Source: CBDEGR01 sp965237895 (GTDB lineage Bacteria > Acidobacteriota > Terriglobia > UBA7540 > JAPUME01). From it: 64,000 bases of DNA. The notes beneath the pieces were generated by a model. That model saw only the letters and a list, made by a program, of their open reading frames with translations, did not search any database and had not been told where the DNA came from. The position numbers and the translations under genes are program-made. The stretch spans positions 2,262,804 through 2,326,803 of the forward strand of contig CBDEGR010000002.1 of the NCBI GenBank assembly GCA_965237895.1. Reading direction: 5' to 3'. Below, piece after piece: positions 62,151 to 64,000 of the stretch. Position 1 is the first letter of the stretch; every line of letters begins with the position of its first letter.

Positions 62151-63031
62151 GCCCGGCGCGTCGCCGGCAGTGGGCGGCGCATGTCTGTAAGGCGTTGGGT
62201 GTCTCGGAACGCCGGGCTTGTCGAGTGCTCAGCCAACCCCGGTCCACCCAGCGCCATCGATGCATCGCTGCTCCCGACGAGGATGCCCTGACGAGGGCCA
62301 TCGTCACCCTGGCCGGTCGGTTTGGTCGCTATGGCTATCGTCGGGTCACGGCCTTGCTGCGGTGAGCCGGCTGGAGGGTCAACCATAAGAGAGTGGAGCG
62401 CATCTGGAGGCGGGAGGGGTTGAGAGTGCCGCAGAAACAGCCGAAGCGTGGACGCCTTTAGCTCAACGACGGATCGTGCGTTCGTCTGCGCCCCTGCAGT
62501 CCGAACCACGTCTGGGCTTACGACTTCGTCCAAGCCCGCACTCACGACGGGAGGGCTTTCCGGTTGTTGACGGTCATCGATGAGTACACTCGGGAATGTC
62601 TGGCTATCCAGGTGGCCCGCCAGATTCGATCCGACGATGTCGTGCAGCTACTGGCCGATCTGTTCGTTCTCCGAGGTCCGCCCGAGCACCTTCGCTCGGA
62701 TAATGGCCCGGAGTTCTGCGCCCAAGCTCTACGAGAGTGGCTGGGGCGAATCGGAGTGAAGACGCTCTACATCCAACCCGGGAGTCCCTGGGAGAACGGC
62801 TACAACGAGAGCTTTAATGGGAAGCTCCGAGACGAGTTGCTCGACCGGGAGATCTTCTACACCTTGCAGGAAGCGAAGGTGTTAATCGAGCAGTGGAGGC
62901 GACACTACAACAGGGTTCGACCTCACAGTGCTCTTGGTTATCGTCCACCGGCACCGGAGGCCATGGAAATCCCGCCGCTGCTCGGGAGGCAGCTGCCTCC
63001 CGACCTAGGGACAGAATTACCGCTGAACTAA
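62150..63031 (+). pseudogene. IS3-A OrfB (copy 4) with stop codons
   Basis: Compared with copy 2, TGA replaces CGA at RRVTALLR-stop-AGW, and TAG replaces TGG at GRL-stop-LNDGS. The later part (LLTVIDEYTRECLAIQVARQ to GTELPLN) is intact from 62564. Inactive. Confidence 0.65.
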
Positions 63032-63065
63032 CATACGAGTTGGTACAATCACTGGGGGCAGGTCA

Positions 63066-63996
63066 GGCGGACTGGTTCCTTGCGAACCGATCCAACCCGC
63101 CCTTCCGGAGCGAGAAGACCCACCGGCAAAACCTCAGCACGCTGAAGTTCCTCAGGCCTCGGTTCGGCAAGAACAAACTCTCGGACATCACAGTGGAAGA
63201 TATAGAAGCGTATCTGATGACGAGATTGAACACAGGCAAGCGGGTGTACACCAAGTCAGGGCTGCAACTTCGCGGCCGGCTCAAACCGGCCACCGTGCAT
63301 CAGGAGCTTCGCATCCTGCGACGCATCCTGAACGTGGCGGTGAAGAAGCGGCGGCTGGCGGTCAATCCGTGCAGTGGGGTGGAGTTTCCGGTCCCCTTGG
63401 CGGGTACGACGCGCAAACCGCACTATCTGACCGCTTCGGAGCAGGTCCGGCTGGAAGCCTTTGCAGCGCCGTACCTGCGCAACATCATCGTGATCATGGT
63501 GGAGATGGGGCTGCGGCCCTATCGGGAGTTGATCCCGATGCGAAAGCAACAGATCGATCTGCAGAACGGGATCGTGCATCTGCCGGGTTCCAAGACGGTG
63601 AACGGCATCGCGGACATGCCGATGACAGACAGAGTACGCGCAGCGTTCGTCTCGCAGATGAAGCAGAGCGGCGATTCCGACTACCTGTTCCCGAGCCAGC
63701 AGATGGGATCAAGCAAGCCGCACATCACGAGGGTGACCAAGCTGTGGGACCGGACGCTGCAGCGTGCCGGGTTGCCCCATTTTTCGCTGTACGAGTTGCG
63801 GCACACCTTTGCGACCCGGCTCAGCGCCGGGGGCGTGGCGGATCATTTCGTGACGCAGATGCTCAGACAGGGTGATTCGCAGGTGTTCAAGCGTTACAGC
63901 CAGGCGAAGCTCAACATGATGCGGGAAGCGCTCTCCAAGCTGGATCGGCAGGCGAACGAGCACGGCGCGACTTCCTTTACGGCGCTGGCCGGATAG
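63066..63996 (+). pseudogene. Tyrosine recombinase/integrase, 5' end lost to IS3
   Basis: The frame enters from IS3-A; native sequence begins about ADWFLANRSNPPFRSEKTHR. Core-binding SAM-like region (RPRFGKNKLSDITVEDIEAY), then the catalytic domain: MVEMGLRPYRELIPMRKQQI (first Arg), HFSLYELRHTFATRLSAGGV (H-x-x-R region, with Tyr in place of the first His, as in several phage-type integrases), and VFKRYSQAKLNMMREAL (Tyr nucleophile). The C-terminus is complete. Site-specific recombination of an integrated element is its family role; here only the N-terminus is lost. Confidence 0.75.
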
Positions 63997-64000
63997 GGCC

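Larger units (their letters stand above)
61805..63065 (+). mobile_element. IS3-A copy 4, full length but decayed
   Basis: Both ends are complete (TGACCTGACCCCCTCAAACC at the left and GGGGGCAGGTCA at the right). OrfA has an extra C near 61940 (shifts frame). OrfB has TGA (CTGCGG-TGA at 62362) and TAG (at 62459) stops relative to other copies. Inserted into the integrase gene at its right. No target duplication seen. Confidence 0.85.

Noticed and set aside
20028..62461. Stop-codon reassignment to explain in-frame TAA, TGA and TAG codons
   Set aside because: All three stops end intact genes in the window and the interrupted genes are mostly IS or defence relics; decay or error is simpler.
63066..63996. 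Integrase as boundary of an integrated island with att sites
   Set aside because: No tRNA or direct repeat was seen; the gene is truncated by IS3, so it does not define an island end here.
1..64000. CRISPR array, rRNA, or tRNA genes
   Set aside because: No regularly spaced repeats of CRISPR size, and no rRNA or tRNA stretch recognised by eye. A tRNAscan-SE run would be decisive.

Overview
The window looks like a bacterial chromosome segment full of horizontally acquired DNA. A short conserved stretch (purC and cvpA, 55.9-57.4 kb, plus an outer-membrane protein at 60.5-61.4 kb) is embedded in decayed plasmid, insertion-sequence and defence-gene remnants. The taxon cannot be fixed from sequence alone. 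A PknB-type kinase leader, Tat-exported Gfo/Idh oxidoreductases, a large NPCBM-containing secreted enzyme and many IS copies would suit an Acidobacteriota-like soil or host-associated bacterium; this is inference and weak.

Layout. (1) 1-8.7 kb, minus strand: a trb/virB type IV secretion cluster (VirB5, VirB10, VirB9, VirB4, VirB3 and VirB2-like genes), a winged-helix protein, an ArdC-type antirestriction protein and small accessory genes. (2) 8.9-16.3 kb: IS3-family pieces, a Sel1 pseudogene, a secreted HNH-like protein hit by a ~470-bp element with perfect 25-bp inverted ends, an Hsp70-like C-terminal fragment, and an IS1595-type element carrying a membrane-protein passenger. (3) 16.4-23.1 kb, minus strand: a GrpE-like / Hsp70 / AAA+ / J-domain-like / membrane-protein operon. 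(4) 23.4-33.7 kb: defence and plasmid debris, including a decayed OLD nuclease, restriction and methylase fragments, an intact KAP NTPase coupled to a PD-(D/E)xK nuclease, a toxin-antitoxin pair, mobilisation remnants, a repA gene split into two opposed halves, a TIGR02391 protein, a PH-domain protein and a Swt1-type HEPN protein. (5) 33.8-44.5 kb: IS1380, IS630 and IS3 elements around a Gfo/Idh plus NPCBM-hydrolase locus; this segment appears to have been inverted by recombination between two IS630 copies. (6) 44.5-54.5 kb: a mobilisation module with nested genes, a TPR protein, a vapBC pair with a good promoter, and a second Hsp70-like locus cut off by IS3. (7) 54.5-64 kb: a Gfo/Idh pseudogene, purC-cvpA, a vsr/HD pair broken by a second IS630 type, another HNH-like gene, an outer-membrane barrel, and a tyrosine recombinase truncated by IS3.

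The most interesting system is the five-gene Hsp70 operon at 16.4-23.1 kb, with a second Hsp70-like locus at 50-52 kb whose missing C-terminal half may be the fragment at 14.4 kb. The main operon reads as a dedicated chaperone/ATPase machine beside nuclease and NTPase genes typical of defence islands. Two of its genes are interrupted as read here: a frameshift at a run of nine G (minus strand) and an in-frame TAA. The many broken genes elsewhere suggest decay, but sequencing error in homopolymers cannot be excluded.
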